DNA from: Drechmeria coniospora
Taxonomy: Eukaryota; Ascomycota; Sordariomycetes; Hypocreales; Ophiocordycipitaceae
Direction: 5' to 3'
NCBI RefSeq assembly: GCF_001625195.1
Contig: NC_054391.1
Coordinates: forward strand, 4,103,157-4,167,156
DNA: 64,000 nucleotides
Part shown: positions 1-10,598 of the stretch, piece after piece
Layout: each line of letters opens with the position of its first letter
Position numbering within the stretch: the first letter of the stretch is position 1
Notes under the pieces: model-generated
The model's input: the letters and a program-made list of their open reading frames with translations, nothing else
Databases searched by the model: none
Told to the model about the DNA's origin: nothing
Program-made: the position numbers and the translations under genes

Positions 1-624
1 TGCTTTCTTTCCGCTTCCAACCAACCGAGGATGAGAGGGGGGGGGCGGGTTGCGGGCGTGGCTCCGGGGAAATGCGCGCTCGGAAGCGGGGACTCGTTGC
101 TGCGGCCAAATAGGGTTTTTTTTTTGCGGGAGATGCCTTGGGCTGAGACGGATTGGATGACTTTTGTGATGGGACGGGAGACGGGATGGGTTGCGTTGCG
201 TTGATCTGGGTCGGTGGAACTGGATAGATGGAGTCGTCATTCGATGCGTTATCGGCCTAGATCCATCCACGACGAACAACCCCCCCACCTCTGAATTTAC
301 AAAGCCAAAACTACCTAGTAAGTAAGTACAAGTGCCGAACGGCGCTACTTACAGCACACTGCTTTCCGACCGTAGGTACATACTACAGTAGGTAGGTAGC
401 CAGCCAGCGTACTTATAGTGGGGTGGCAAAAGTGTCGATTAACTTTGTCGTGGTGCGCTACCAAAATTGAATCGTCACTTTTGTCTACTGTAGTGACTGT
501 AGCAGGTACCGGCCTACCCACCCTACAGGCTATCGCAACCCTCAGGCACGCAGCTCCCTCTCCCTCCAACAACAAAACTACGAGCCAATTGGTATCCCTA
601 GGCCCGACCGAGATCCCTTCCACC
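1..624. other. Upstream region of the phosphoglycerate mutase gene
   Basis: No convincing gene is visible. The segment has a T-run near 114-125, GTA/TAC-rich words around 315-410 and one copy of a short inverted-repeat element (416-490, listed separately). The open frames across 345-1212 have no codon structure and run into the pyrimidine-rich first intron of the mutase gene. Most of this is presumably promoter and 5' UTR. Confidence 0.6.
416..490. mobile_element. Short inverted-repeat element, copy A (MITE-like)
   Basis: This 75-bp element has imperfect terminal inverted repeats. The left arm contains CAAAAGTGTCGATT, and the reverse complement of the right arm contains CAAAAGTGACGATT. The dinucleotide TA flanks both sides (414-415 and 491-492), as expected for TA-target (Tc1/mariner/pogo-type) transposition. 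The outer ends read TAGT and, reverse-complemented, CAGT. A second diverged copy lies at 60471-60546. It has no coding capacity, so it would be non-autonomous. The MITE reading is inference from structure and from having two copies. Confidence 0.7.
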
Positions 625-2736
625 ATGTCCAAAACCGAGCACAAGGCCTGCCTCAGTATGTCGACCCCTAACCCGCTGCCCCGCCGTCGTCACCATGGCC
701 GAGGCGAAGAGGCAGATACGCAGCCGTCCGTCACCTCGTCCGCTGCTGCTTCCTCGTCCTCTCCTCCCGCCTCTCCTCTCCTCTCTCCTCTCCTCTCTCC
801 TCCTCCCTCTCTTCCTCCCTCTCCTCCTCCCCCCCCCTCCTCCTCATACTCCTCCTCCTCCTCCTCCTCGACCTCCTCCTCCTCGGCCTCCTCCTCCCCC
901 TCCTCGCCTGTCCCTTCGCCGCCCGACCGGTGGGCCGGACGGCGAGAAGGTTGCCTCCGCCAAGCGTCCCGATTTCGTCCTCGTTCTCTGCTTCATCCTC
1001 GTCTATCTCGAACTCGCCTGGCTAATTCTCTTGCTGCTGCGCTCCCGCAGTCGTCATTGATGGCTGGGGCATTCCCTCCGAGTCCAGCCCGAAGGATGGC
1101 GACGCCATCACCAACGCCAACACGCCCGTCATGGATGAGCTGTCCAAGAACCCCCACGGCTTCACCGAGCTCGAGGCCTCCTCCCTCGCCGTCGGTCTTC
1201 CCGAGGGTTTGATGGGCAACTCGGAAGTCGGTCACCTCAACATCGGTGCGGGACGTGTCGTCTGGCAGGACGTTGTCCGCATCGACCAGTCCATCAAGAA
1301 GAACGAGCTTGTCGACAACGAAGTCATCAAGAAGACGTTCCAGAGTGCCGCTGCCGGCAATGGCCGCCTTCACCTCTGCGGCCTCGTCTCCCACGGCGGT
1401 GTCGTACGTCTCGTCCCCGCCTCGGCGCCTGCCTCGGGTCCGTCGCCACCGCTGACATCCGGCTAGCACTCGAAGCAGGAGCACCTGTACGCCCTTCTCC
1501 GGGCCGCCAAGGAGTACGCCGTCCCGCACGTCTACATCCACTTCTTCGGCGACGGCCGTGACACCGACCCCAAGTCGGGCGCCGGCTACATGCAGGAGCT
1601 CGTCGACTACCTCAAGGAGGTGGGCGTCGGCCAGATCGCCACCGTCGTCGGCCGATACTACGCCATGGATCGCGACAAGCGCTGGGAGCGTGTCGAGATC
1701 GCCCTCAACGGCCTGTGCCACGGCGTCGGCGAGGCCAGCGAGGACCCCGTCGCGACGGTCAAGGCTCGGTACGAAAACGGCGGGTCCAAGGACAAGGATG
1801 AGTTCCTCACGCCCATCATCGTCGGTGGTGCCGACGGTAGAATCCAAGGTGGGTCGACTGTCGTGCCGGCTGCACGGGCTGATGACTGACGACGGCCCGT
1901 CACCGCCAGACGACGACACCATCTTCTTCTTCAACTACCGATCCGACCGCGTCCGACAGATCACGCAGCTCCTCGGCGACGTCGATCGATCGGTCCTTCC
2001 CGACTTCAAGTATCCCAAGATCAGCAAGCTCGTGTCCATGACCAAGTACAAGACCGAGTACCCCTTCGAGGTCGCCTTTGAGCCCCAGCGCATGGACAAC
2101 GTCCTGGCCGAGTGGCTTGGCAAGCAGGATGTCGAGCAGGTGCACGTGGCCGAGACGGAAAAGTACGCCCACGTCACCTTCTTCTTCAACGGCGGTGTCG
2201 AGAAGGCCTTTCACCTCGAGACGCGCGACCAGGACCAGGACCTCGTCCCCTCCAACAAGTCGGTCCCCACCTACGACAAGGCGCCCGAGATGTCTGCCGA
2301 CGGCGTCGCCGACCAGGTCTGCAAGCGCCTCGGCGAGCAAAAGTTCCCCTTTGTCATGAACAACTTTGCGCCCCCGGACATGGTGGGCCACACGGGCGAC
2401 TACGACGCCGCCATCATCGGCTGCGAGGCCACCGACAAGGCCATCGGCAAGATCGTCGAGGCCTGCAAGAAGGAGAACTACATCCTCTTCATCACGGCCG
2501 ACCACGGAAACGCCGAGGAGATGAAGTTTGACGACGGCAAGCCCAAGACAAGCCACACGACGAACAAGGTGCCCCTGATCATGGCCAACGCGCCTGAGGG
2601 CTGGAGCCTGAAGAAGAACGGCGGCGTCCTGGGCGACGTGGCGCCCACCATCCTGTCGGCCATGGGTCTTCCTCAACCCGAGGAGATGACGGGCGAGTCG
2701 CTCCTTGCAAAGGACCTTAAGCGGAGCGCCGAGTAA
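625..2736 (+). CDS. 2,3-bisphosphoglycerate-independent phosphoglycerate mutase
   Basis: Four exons: 625-655, 1051-1403, 1467-1848 and 1910-2736, joining to 530 aa. The spliced start MSKTEHKACLIVIDGWGIP matches the family N-terminus and is created only by splicing the 31-nt first exon to 1051. The metal-binding DGWG and the phospho-acceptor serine in MGNSEVGHLNIGAG (about residue 66) are present. A C-terminal ADHGNAEEM motif carries further metal ligands. The enzyme interconverts 3- and 2-phosphoglycerate in cytosolic glycolysis and gluconeogenesis, using two Mn ions. Length is usual for the family. Intron 1 is unusually long (395 nt) and almost entirely C/T. Introns 2 and 3 are 63 and 61 nt with GT...AG borders. 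Confidence 0.96.
757..905 (+). repeat. Pyrimidine (CTC/TCC) tract inside intron 1 of the mutase gene
   Basis: About 150 nt of nearly pure C/T, mostly CTCCTC and CTCTCCT units, inside the 395-nt first intron. It opens long spurious frames coding for Ser/Pro-rich strings. Purine-rich on the other strand, it could form a triplex or a very long polypyrimidine stretch, but no function can be read from the sequence. Confidence 0.85.
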
Positions 2737-3451
2737 CGGCTGCGACGGCGCCTGCGACGGAGGACCACGGCAAGACTCGAGGGCGTGGCTCGAGCGGTAG
2801 AATGGAGCGCATCATGCCCTCCTTCGTAGGAGGCATGCTTGGAGCATCGCATGTACGAAACGGCAGCGATAGACGGCTGGAGCATTGTGCATGGACAAAA
2901 AGTACTTGACAAAATGAACGAGCTTACCCATCCATCTGCGCTGACGGGTGCAAGTGGTGCCCCGTCCCCCAAGTGCTCCCCCCTCGCGAAACCTTGCATG
3001 GTTCATGGCTTGCGAATATCACACGATGGATTGCGCACACATCAACTACTGGGTACCTATGGAATTTTGTGGTTTCGTAGCTGTGCATGATAGAGTTGTG
3101 GGCGTATGATAGCTACACACACGGATGCCTCCGTCCAAACCTCCCATTTACAGTGACTATTTACCTGTTGTATGTGCGGAGTATGCACTCCGTACAGTAC
3201 AGTTGGTTGTACTGTAAACCTGTATTGATAGTGCGTCATTGCATGTACTTGCAACAGGTACACAAGTACAATGTACATGTAAGTGAGACAGGGACATCAC
3301 CCCTCGTCATCGTCCTGGTCCAGTCCACCTCCATGATTCACAATCAACAGATTCACAATAAGCCATCCGGTGTCCGGTGTGATTCTTCTTCTTCTTCAAG
3401 TCCTGCCTGTGGAGCAACCTCCCCGGGGAAACAGGCAACCACGACTCTACG
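2737..3451. other. Intergenic, mutase to prenylcysteine oxidase
   Basis: No gene is visible. This holds the 3' flank of the mutase gene and the promoter of the next gene. Around 3160-3290 it is rich in GTAC/TGTA words, including CTCCGTACAGTACAG. Short frames on both strands lack conserved motifs. Confidence 0.6.
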
Positions 3452-5281
3452 ATGCGCTTCTGGGTCAACGTTCTGCTTGCTCTGCCGGCCGCGGCTCCGG
3501 GCGTGTTTGCCAACCGTCAGGTAGACGGCGAGACCAAAAATGTCGCCATTATTGGTCAGTATTCTTCTCTCCCATTCTTCCGCGAATAGATCCCCCAAGC
3601 TGGCTGTTGATTTGATCTGACGAAATAATCATGCAGGAGCCGGAGCTGCTGGCGCCTCGGCAGCGTACCACCTACAACGGTACGCCGACGAGGAGGGCCT
3701 CGCCATCAACATTACCATTCTCGAAAGGTCGGGTCACATCGGCGGCCGTACCGTCACCGTCCCTGTCTTTGAGGATCCCGCTCTGCCTATCGAGCTGGGC
3801 GCCTCCATCTTCGTCACCGTCAACCACATTCTCTACAACGCGACAAAGGCCTTCGATCTGCCTCTCACCGAAATGTCCGCCTCCGCCTCCGGCGACATCA
3901 CCGCCATCTGGGACGGTGACAGCTTCGTCTTTGAGTCAACCAAGGGCTCGAAGTGGTGGTGGGATGCTGGTAAGCTGTGGTGGCGGTATGGGCTGGCGCC
4001 GTACCGGGCTCTCAAGCTCGTCAAGAGCGTCGTCGATACCTTCCTGAAGCTCTACGACGAACCGAACTTTCCTTTTCGCTCTTTGACCCAGAGGGTGTTT
4101 GAGCTGGATCTTCACAAGGCTACAGCCGTGACGGGTAGCCAGTTTTTGGCCAAGCATGACGTGAGTGCACCCATGTCCTCCCACTCCGAATCGCGACTTA
4201 CCAGGCCCGCCAGCTCAACGGCGAATTTGCTCGTGAAATCATCCAGGCAGCCACACGAGTCAACTACGCCTCCAACCTGGATTACATCCACGGCCTCGAG
4301 GCCATGGTTTCCTTTGCGACGGAGGGAGCCGTCGCCGTCGCCGGAGGAAACTGGCAGATCTTCGATGCCATGGTTCGCCGCAGTGGTGCTGCACTGCACC
4401 GAAACACGTCCGTCACGGGCATAACATTGGCAAAGGGGACCGCGCAGCTCGGTAAAGGTCGCAAGTACATCATCTCGGCGAGGGACTCGGCCCATCCCTC
4501 CGACAAGGATGGCAAGCCGCTGCCAACCGTCTTCGACAATGTCATCATCGCCTCTCCCTGGCAGTTCAGCAACATCGACGCAGCCGAGGGCATCATTAAA
4601 CATGGCATCGACCCGGTTCCATACACGAAGCTGCATGTCACCCTCTTCACCTCACCCTTCAAGTTGCACGCCGAATACTTCAATCTAAAGCCGGGAGCCA
4701 AAGCGCCTAGCAACGTCTACACAACACTCGGCAAAGGGGAGGAGCCCAAGAGGGGTGCAGACGGCGTCGGCAAGATGGGCTTCTATTCCATCAGCACGCT
4801 GCGGTCTGTCGTGAACCCGAAGACGAAAAAGGTGGAGTTCGTCTACAAGATATTCTCTGCCGAAGCCGTCACCGCAGCATTCCTTTCCGACCTGCTAGGC
4901 ACTCCGGTCCCGAACACGTTTGTCACATCCCTCACGGATGGTTCGTCCTCGACGGCCGTCCAGCCCATCTCGTGGTACCACCCGCACTGGTTCTTCTCCT
5001 ACCCAGTCGAGCTGCCGCGCGTAACGTTCCAAGACCCCATCGTCGGCCAGGGTATATACTACACATCAGGCATCGAGAGCTTCATCTCGACGATGGAGAC
5101 GAGCGCCTTGATGGGTATGAATGTTGCCCGTCTCATAGCCGACGATTTTGCCGGCTGTTCGCGACCTGGTGGAGCGCCGGAGCGAGGAGGCAAGAATTCC
5201 GAGGGAGACACTCAGGGGAACATGGACGGCGAGGCTGGCGCAAGTGCGGAGAATATTACTATTGATGTTGACGAGCTATAA
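3452..5281 (+). CDS. Prenylcysteine oxidase/lyase-like FAD protein
   Basis: Three exons: 3452-3554, 3637-4160 and 4205-5281, giving 567 aa. The N-terminal 20 residues, MRFWVNVLLALPAAAPGVFA, are a typical signal peptide. Next comes the FAD-binding Rossmann motif IIGAGAAGASAAYHLQR, split by intron 1, then ERSGHIGGRT. The remainder matches the prenylcysteine lyase family, including IELGASIFV and a C-terminal FISTMETSALMGMNVARLI helix typical of FAD amine-oxidase-like folds. Family members oxidatively cleave the thioether of prenylcysteines released from degraded prenylated proteins. The last residues are IDVDEL; the terminal VDEL resembles an ER-retrieval signal. Introns are 82 and 44 nt. The start is chosen because it gives the signal peptide and a continuous FAD motif. 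Confidence 0.92.
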
Positions 5282-5908
5282 ACCATGAGCTACAAAAGCA
5301 CGAAAACGTCTAGGAGAATTGGCAAGCGACATGTTTTTGTCCATCAAACGGTGGGTGGACATCCGGGCGATGGGAAAATGGGCCTCCTGAAAAATCTAAA
5401 CAACGATATCTGTCTTCTCATCTCTTTGCCTTTGTCAAGCCACTCGCATTACAACAACCAATTACACTGCAATGAGGTTGTCTTGACAATATTAGCATGT
5501 AAACGACACGCCATTGCCTTGGATCGTGGCGCGACGTCGCACCGCCACAACTCAAACGTGGCGAATGCGCCACATGATTAGCGTACCCCTCGCTCGCCCC
5601 TCATCACGGTGCGGAGATTTGGCTTCGGCAGCGTGTTTTCTGTCTTCCATCACACCAAGCTGCTGCATTAATAGTTCCTGTGACGCATCATCGGGTCAGG
5701 CAGACGGGATGTTTCACCGCTCCATGTGTACTTCGTCATCACCGAGCCGTCGAATTTAACCTATTGCAAAATCATCGCTGCCCCCTCTACATCAGCGACG
5801 CTTTGCATGGTTTCCGCTTCCTTTGCCTCCGTTCTGCCCGCCTTTGTTGACATTCGTCTTTGAGACAGCGCGGGTGCCCTGCCCAAGCAACGGCACACGC
5901 GTGCCAGC
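5282..5908. other. Intergenic, prenylcysteine oxidase to VID27
   Basis: No gene is visible. An A-rich stretch just after the stop (around 5290-5330) may be 3' UTR. The rest is presumably promoter and 5' leader of the Vid27 gene. Short open frames here have no recognisable motifs. Confidence 0.6.
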
Positions 5909-8470
5909 ATGTTCGTCCTGCGCAATGGTTCGTGAAGATATTCCCTACCCCTCTTTTATCTTCCCTTTCGCGAGCGGCGGCGGATTGTCGTCACAGCCCT
6001 CCCCCGGTTAACGTGGCATACAAACTAACAAAGGCCCCCCGCAGTCGGCAAGCTGATCTTCGGTTCAAGCATTCAGGAGTCCCTCGTCGACCTTCCCCAG
6101 GGCCAGCTGTATCTCGTCCGCCCGCTCTCCCCCAAGGGCTACTCGGAGCTCATCTTCCGAGATTCCGCCATCCGCATCCGCCGCACGAACCAAGATTTTC
6201 ACTACCAGCTCGTCGTCCAGCGTGTCTTTGAGGAGGGCGAGGCCGAGCTTCTCACCGAGGAAGAAGGCGACGACGCCGAGATCGATGCCCTCGCTGCCGA
6301 GCGTGACGAAAAGACCTTTCTCCTCGACGAGGCCCTGCACTTCCGCGTCGAGATTCGGCAGGGCGGCGACAAGGTCCTGGCTTGGACCGACTTGAGCGGC
6401 GATACCGGCGACGTCTATGAGTTTGTGTGCGACCAGAAAGTCACCGAGGCCCAGGTCCAGCAGTTTGTCCGCGTCTCCCGAGAGTGCCAGTACGAGCGCA
6501 AGTACCGCAAGCCGCATACCACCGCTTCCGACGAGGACCTCGAGCAGTTCGAGTTCCGCGAGGAGGATCCCATCCCGCCCGCCAGCCCTCTTCACAGTCC
6601 GACTCTCACCCGCTCCATCAATTCCGTCGACGAAATGGCCGAGCATAGGGCTGGTGTGAGCACGTCCGCCCAGCGGTCCGACACGGCTCTCTTGTCCGTC
6701 CCGAAGCCAGCGAAGCCAGCCGTGGAATCGCAATCACAACGCCCGGTACGAGACACTCCTCCGAAGCCCATCGAGATTTACGCCGCCGTCACCGCCGAGC
6801 TGCATCTCTTTGACCCCCAGCCCGGTCATTTTGCCTTGGTCGACGACTCCGTCATTGCCACCGTGTCCGAGGTCGGCAAGTGGGAATACTGGCTGCAGAT
6901 CGATGGCAAGGAGAAGTCTTGGCTAGGTACCCCAGTCGTCGCCGAGTTCAATCCCGTCTTCGACTTTGAGTATCTCTCGTTCGTCTTCAACCACTTCAGC
7001 GACGACGGCACCGCCCGATCATGGCTCCTGCGCTTCAAGGACCAGCCAACGCTGGAGAATTTCCAAGGCGCGGTCATGCAAGCCATCTGGGAGAGGCTCA
7101 ACGAGACCAAGTGGGCCAAGATTCAAGAAAAGGAGCGCGAGTATGTTCTCGACTCCTTCGGAGACTTGAACATGGAGGATGCCCCGCCCGAGGAGGAGCA
7201 GGAGGAAGACGAGGAGGAGGTGGAGAGTGATGAGGAAGTGGAGGAGGGCATCCGTAGTGAGGAGTACGATTCGGACGACGACGAAGCGGCCGAGGACAAG
7301 AAGGAGGGCGAGGTCAACTCGCAGCTTGCTGTCGGCTACAAGCACGACCGCTCCTTCGTCGTTCGCGGATCCAAGATTGGCGTCTTTTCCCACACCTCCG
7401 ACAACCGCCTCAAGTTCTCGACCAACATCTCCAAGGTCATGACGCCAAACGGCAAGCTCATGAGCCCCAAGAAGGTCATGCTCCACAGCGAGGACCGAGA
7501 CCTCATCATCCAGAACAACATCGATCCGAACAAGCTATACCGGATGGATCTGGAGTACGGCAAGGTGGTGGATGAGTGGAACGTGCACGACGACATCCCC
7601 GTCGTCAACTTTGCGCCAGAAAACAAATTTGCCCAGATGACGTCAGAGCAGACCTTCCTGGGCGTTTCCCATAACGCTCTGTACCGCATCGACCCTCGTC
7701 TGTCGGGCAACAAGCTCGTCGATACCGACATGAAGCAGTACGCGTCCAAGAACGACTTCTCCGCCCTCGCGACGACGGAAAAGGGCTACATCGCCGTGGC
7801 GAGCAACAAGGGTGACATCCGTCTCTTCGATCGTCTCGGCATCCGAGCCAAGACCCAGCTGCCTGCACTGGGCGACCCGATCACGGGAATGGACGTTTCG
7901 GCCGACGGCCGGTGGATTCTCGGAACGACGAAGAACTACCTCTTGCTCGTCGACGCTCAGCAGCAGGGCGGCAAGAACGATGGCAAGCTCGGCTTCGAAA
8001 AGCCGTTTGCTGCCGACTCCAAACCTCACCCCCGCCGTCTCGCGCTCACGCCCGAGCATGTCGCGCAGTTCTACCACGAGATGGGCAAGCCCATCTCCTT
8101 CACGCCCGCCAAGTTCAATACCGGCGAGGGCACCGAGGAGACGAGCATCATCACCGCCACCGGGCCTTACATCATCGAGTGGAATCTGAAACGGATCCTG
8201 CGCGGCGTCAAGGGCGCCTACAAGATCAAGCGCTACGAGGAGGAGGTCAAGGCCGATGACTTCAAGTTTGGATCCGACAAGAACGTCATCGTCGCGCTTC
8301 CGAACGAGGTGAACATGGTGGCGAAGCAGAGCTTCCGGAAGCCGACGCGGGAGAGCATCATTGGAGACATCCGGCTCAGCGGTGGACGGAGAAGCTCGGC
8401 GAGGATTGGAAATCTGGACAGTGGACGGTACAAGCTCGGCAGAGATGATATTGTCAACTCGCCGTACTAG
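5909..8470 (+). CDS. VID27: Vid27 family protein
   Basis: Two exons: a 19-nt first exon (5909-5927) and 6045-8470, giving 814 aa. The spliced N-terminus MFVLRNVGKLIFGSS is characteristic of Vid27; the valine codon spans the junction, and the intron (117 nt, donor GTTCGT, branch-like CTAAC) ends in GCAG. Three parts are visible: an N-terminal PH-like region, a glutamate-rich acidic segment around residue 388, and a C-terminal WD40-like half with the conserved DLEYGKVVDEW and GDIRLFDRLG stretches. The yeast homologue was named for a role in vacuolar import and degradation of gluconeogenic enzymes; its biochemistry is poorly defined. It is convergent with TPS1. Confidence 0.95.
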
Positions 8471-8931
8471 CTTGAGGGTAGGGATCTCTTTCGTCTTGTT
8501 GATACCACGTTTTGCAGTAGTGGAGTGTACGAGGCCGCCTAATAATGCACACTCTGCAAGTAATGGGCCGTTATCTCGGAGCGTCCGTCCATACCAAGTG
8601 ATGATTGTGCTGCTGGTCCTCGCACAGGTTGCAGGAGGTCTCGCATGGCTCCTGTTGATGTCGAGAGAGGTTTTATATAGATTCCGCCGGATTCCCTTGC
8701 GCCGAGGGTTGCTTGCCTGTGTCGTGCTTCGTAGATTTACATAGACTTACATACAATGCCAAATGAACAGAGCATATTGTGATAGGATAATCAAACTCCC
8801 TGTCCGAAACACCTAGCCTCCATACTCCGGCCGGCCCATGACTGTGCAGAAAATGACGGTTCAAACCAAACGTCCCTGTATTCATGTATACAGCATACGT
8901 CAACTCCAATACGAAAAGGCAGTGAGTTGTT
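8471..8931. other. Convergent 3' region between VID27 and TPS1
   Basis: This 461-bp spacer lies between two genes transcribed toward each other, so it should hold both 3' UTRs and both polyadenylation regions. No gene and no strong canonical AATAAA pair was identified. Confidence 0.6.
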
Positions 8932-10598
8932 TTACTTGGCCGGCCCACGCCCGTCACTGTCTAGCTTTTTTTCCGCGTCCGGCTGCGCCTTCTGGCCGAT
9001 ACCGACGACGGCGCCGGAGACGTTGCGCAGCGTCTTGGGCTGTGTGCTCTCGACGCCCAGGCGGGTCATCTCGGCGACAAAGCTGGCGCCCCACCAGGCG
9101 CTGGTGTAACGGAAAACGTAGCGCTCGAGCTTCGTGTAGTTGGCGGCACGCTGCTCGGGACTCATGGTGACGGCGTCGTGGATGGCGTTGGCCAGCTCCT
9201 CAGTGTTCCAGGGGTTGACAACGAGGCTGCCGTTCAGGGACTGAGCGGCGCCGGTGAACTCGCTGAGAATCATGACGCCGTGGTTTTCGCGCTGGGTGGC
9301 GATGTACTCGTACGAGACGAGGTTCATGCCGTCGCGGGTGGAGGAGACGAGGCAGACGTCGGAGACGGCGTAGAGTGCGGTGAGCTCGTCGAAGGAAACC
9401 GACTGGTGAAGAAAGTGGATGGGCATGAACTCGATGGTGCCGAACTTGCCGTTGATGCGGCCGACGAGCTCGTTGACGACGGCGCGGAGGTTCTGGTACT
9501 CCTCGACGTCTTGGCGGGAGGGAACGGCGACCTGGGCGAGGACGATTTTGCCGATCCACTCGGGATGTTCGGTGAGGAAAACTTCGAGGGCGTGCAGCTT
9601 CTGGGGGACGCCCTTGATGTAGTCGAGGCGGTCGACGCCGACCATGAGCTTGACGCCCTCAAACTTTCGCCGGAGGGCGGCGATGCGCTCCTGGACCTTG
9701 GGCTTCTTGAGACCTTGGATGAAGTTGTCCGGGTCGATGCCGATGGGGAATGCGCCGACGGTGACGAACCGGTCGTTCCAGTCGACGCCGTTGGGTGTGG
9801 TGGAGCAGCCTAGGATGCGGGAGCAGCTGCTGAGGAAGTGCCTCGCATAGTCGTAGGTGTGAAAACCAATGAGGTCGCAATCGAGCAGGCCGGTGAGGAG
9901 CTGTTCCCGGACAGGCAGGATGCGGTAGATTTCGCTGCTGGGGAAGGGGGTGTGGAGAAAGAAGCCGATCTTGACGTGCTTCTTGGTGTCGGCAATCTCC
10001 TCGCGCAGCATTTGGGGGAGGAGCATGAGGTGGTAGTCGTGGACCCAGATGAGGTCGCCATCCTGGACATCCTTGACGACGGCCTTTGCGAAGAGTCGAT
10101 TCACTTCCTGGTAGGCGGCCCAGGCCTGCTCGTCGAAGGTGATTTCGCCGGGGTGATAGTGGAAGAGGGGCCAGAGAATCGAGTCTGGTGGCAGGAGACG
10201 AGCATTAGCCCCGGTGTTCGCACGACGATACCGGATGGCGGGAGGGGGGGCTTACTTGAAAACCCGTTGTAATGCCTGTCGGCGAGCTCATCGTCGATGA
10301 AGACTGGGTGGGCGCCGTACTCTTCCCGGAGGCGCTTGGTCATGTCGTTGACCTCGCTGTCGGGGACCTCGAGGCCCGGCCAGCCGTACCACTGGAAGCT
10401 CGTCGTCTTGCCGAGGCCGCTGAGACCGGTGACGAGGCCGCCCGAGGACATGGAGAAGTTGTAGCCGCCATTGTCGTCGGGCTTGATGGTGATGGGAAGC
10501 CGGTTGGAGAGGAGAAGAAGGCGACCGGGAGCAGCGTGGCCTTGGTCGTCGCCGATACCAGGCATGGCAGCGGGAGTGGCGGTTAGGGGTATCGGCAT
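8932..10598 (-). CDS. TPS1: alpha,alpha-trehalose-phosphate synthase (UDP-forming)
   Basis: Two exons on the minus strand (10598-10256, then 10184-8932) encode 531 aa; the 71-nt intron at 10185-10255 is GT...AG. This is a glycosyltransferase family 20 protein. The N-terminus carries LLLLSNRLPITI and SGGLVTGL, followed by QWYGWPG. HDYHLMLLPQ lies near residue 160, and the phosphate-binding VGVDRLDYIKG near 294. The enzyme makes trehalose-6-phosphate from UDP-glucose and glucose-6-phosphate in the cytosol. It has no C-terminal phosphatase domain, as expected for the Tps1 subunit, and its length is typical. A G-rich tract with AGGGG/CCCCT words lies about 270 bp upstream (10858-10880); stress-response elements are possible but unproven. 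Confidence 0.97.

Noticed and set aside
418..1212. 264-codon open frame over the first exon and intron of the mutase gene
   Set aside because: It is Ser/Pro low complexity produced by the pyrimidine tract and conflicts with the clear spliced mutase model.
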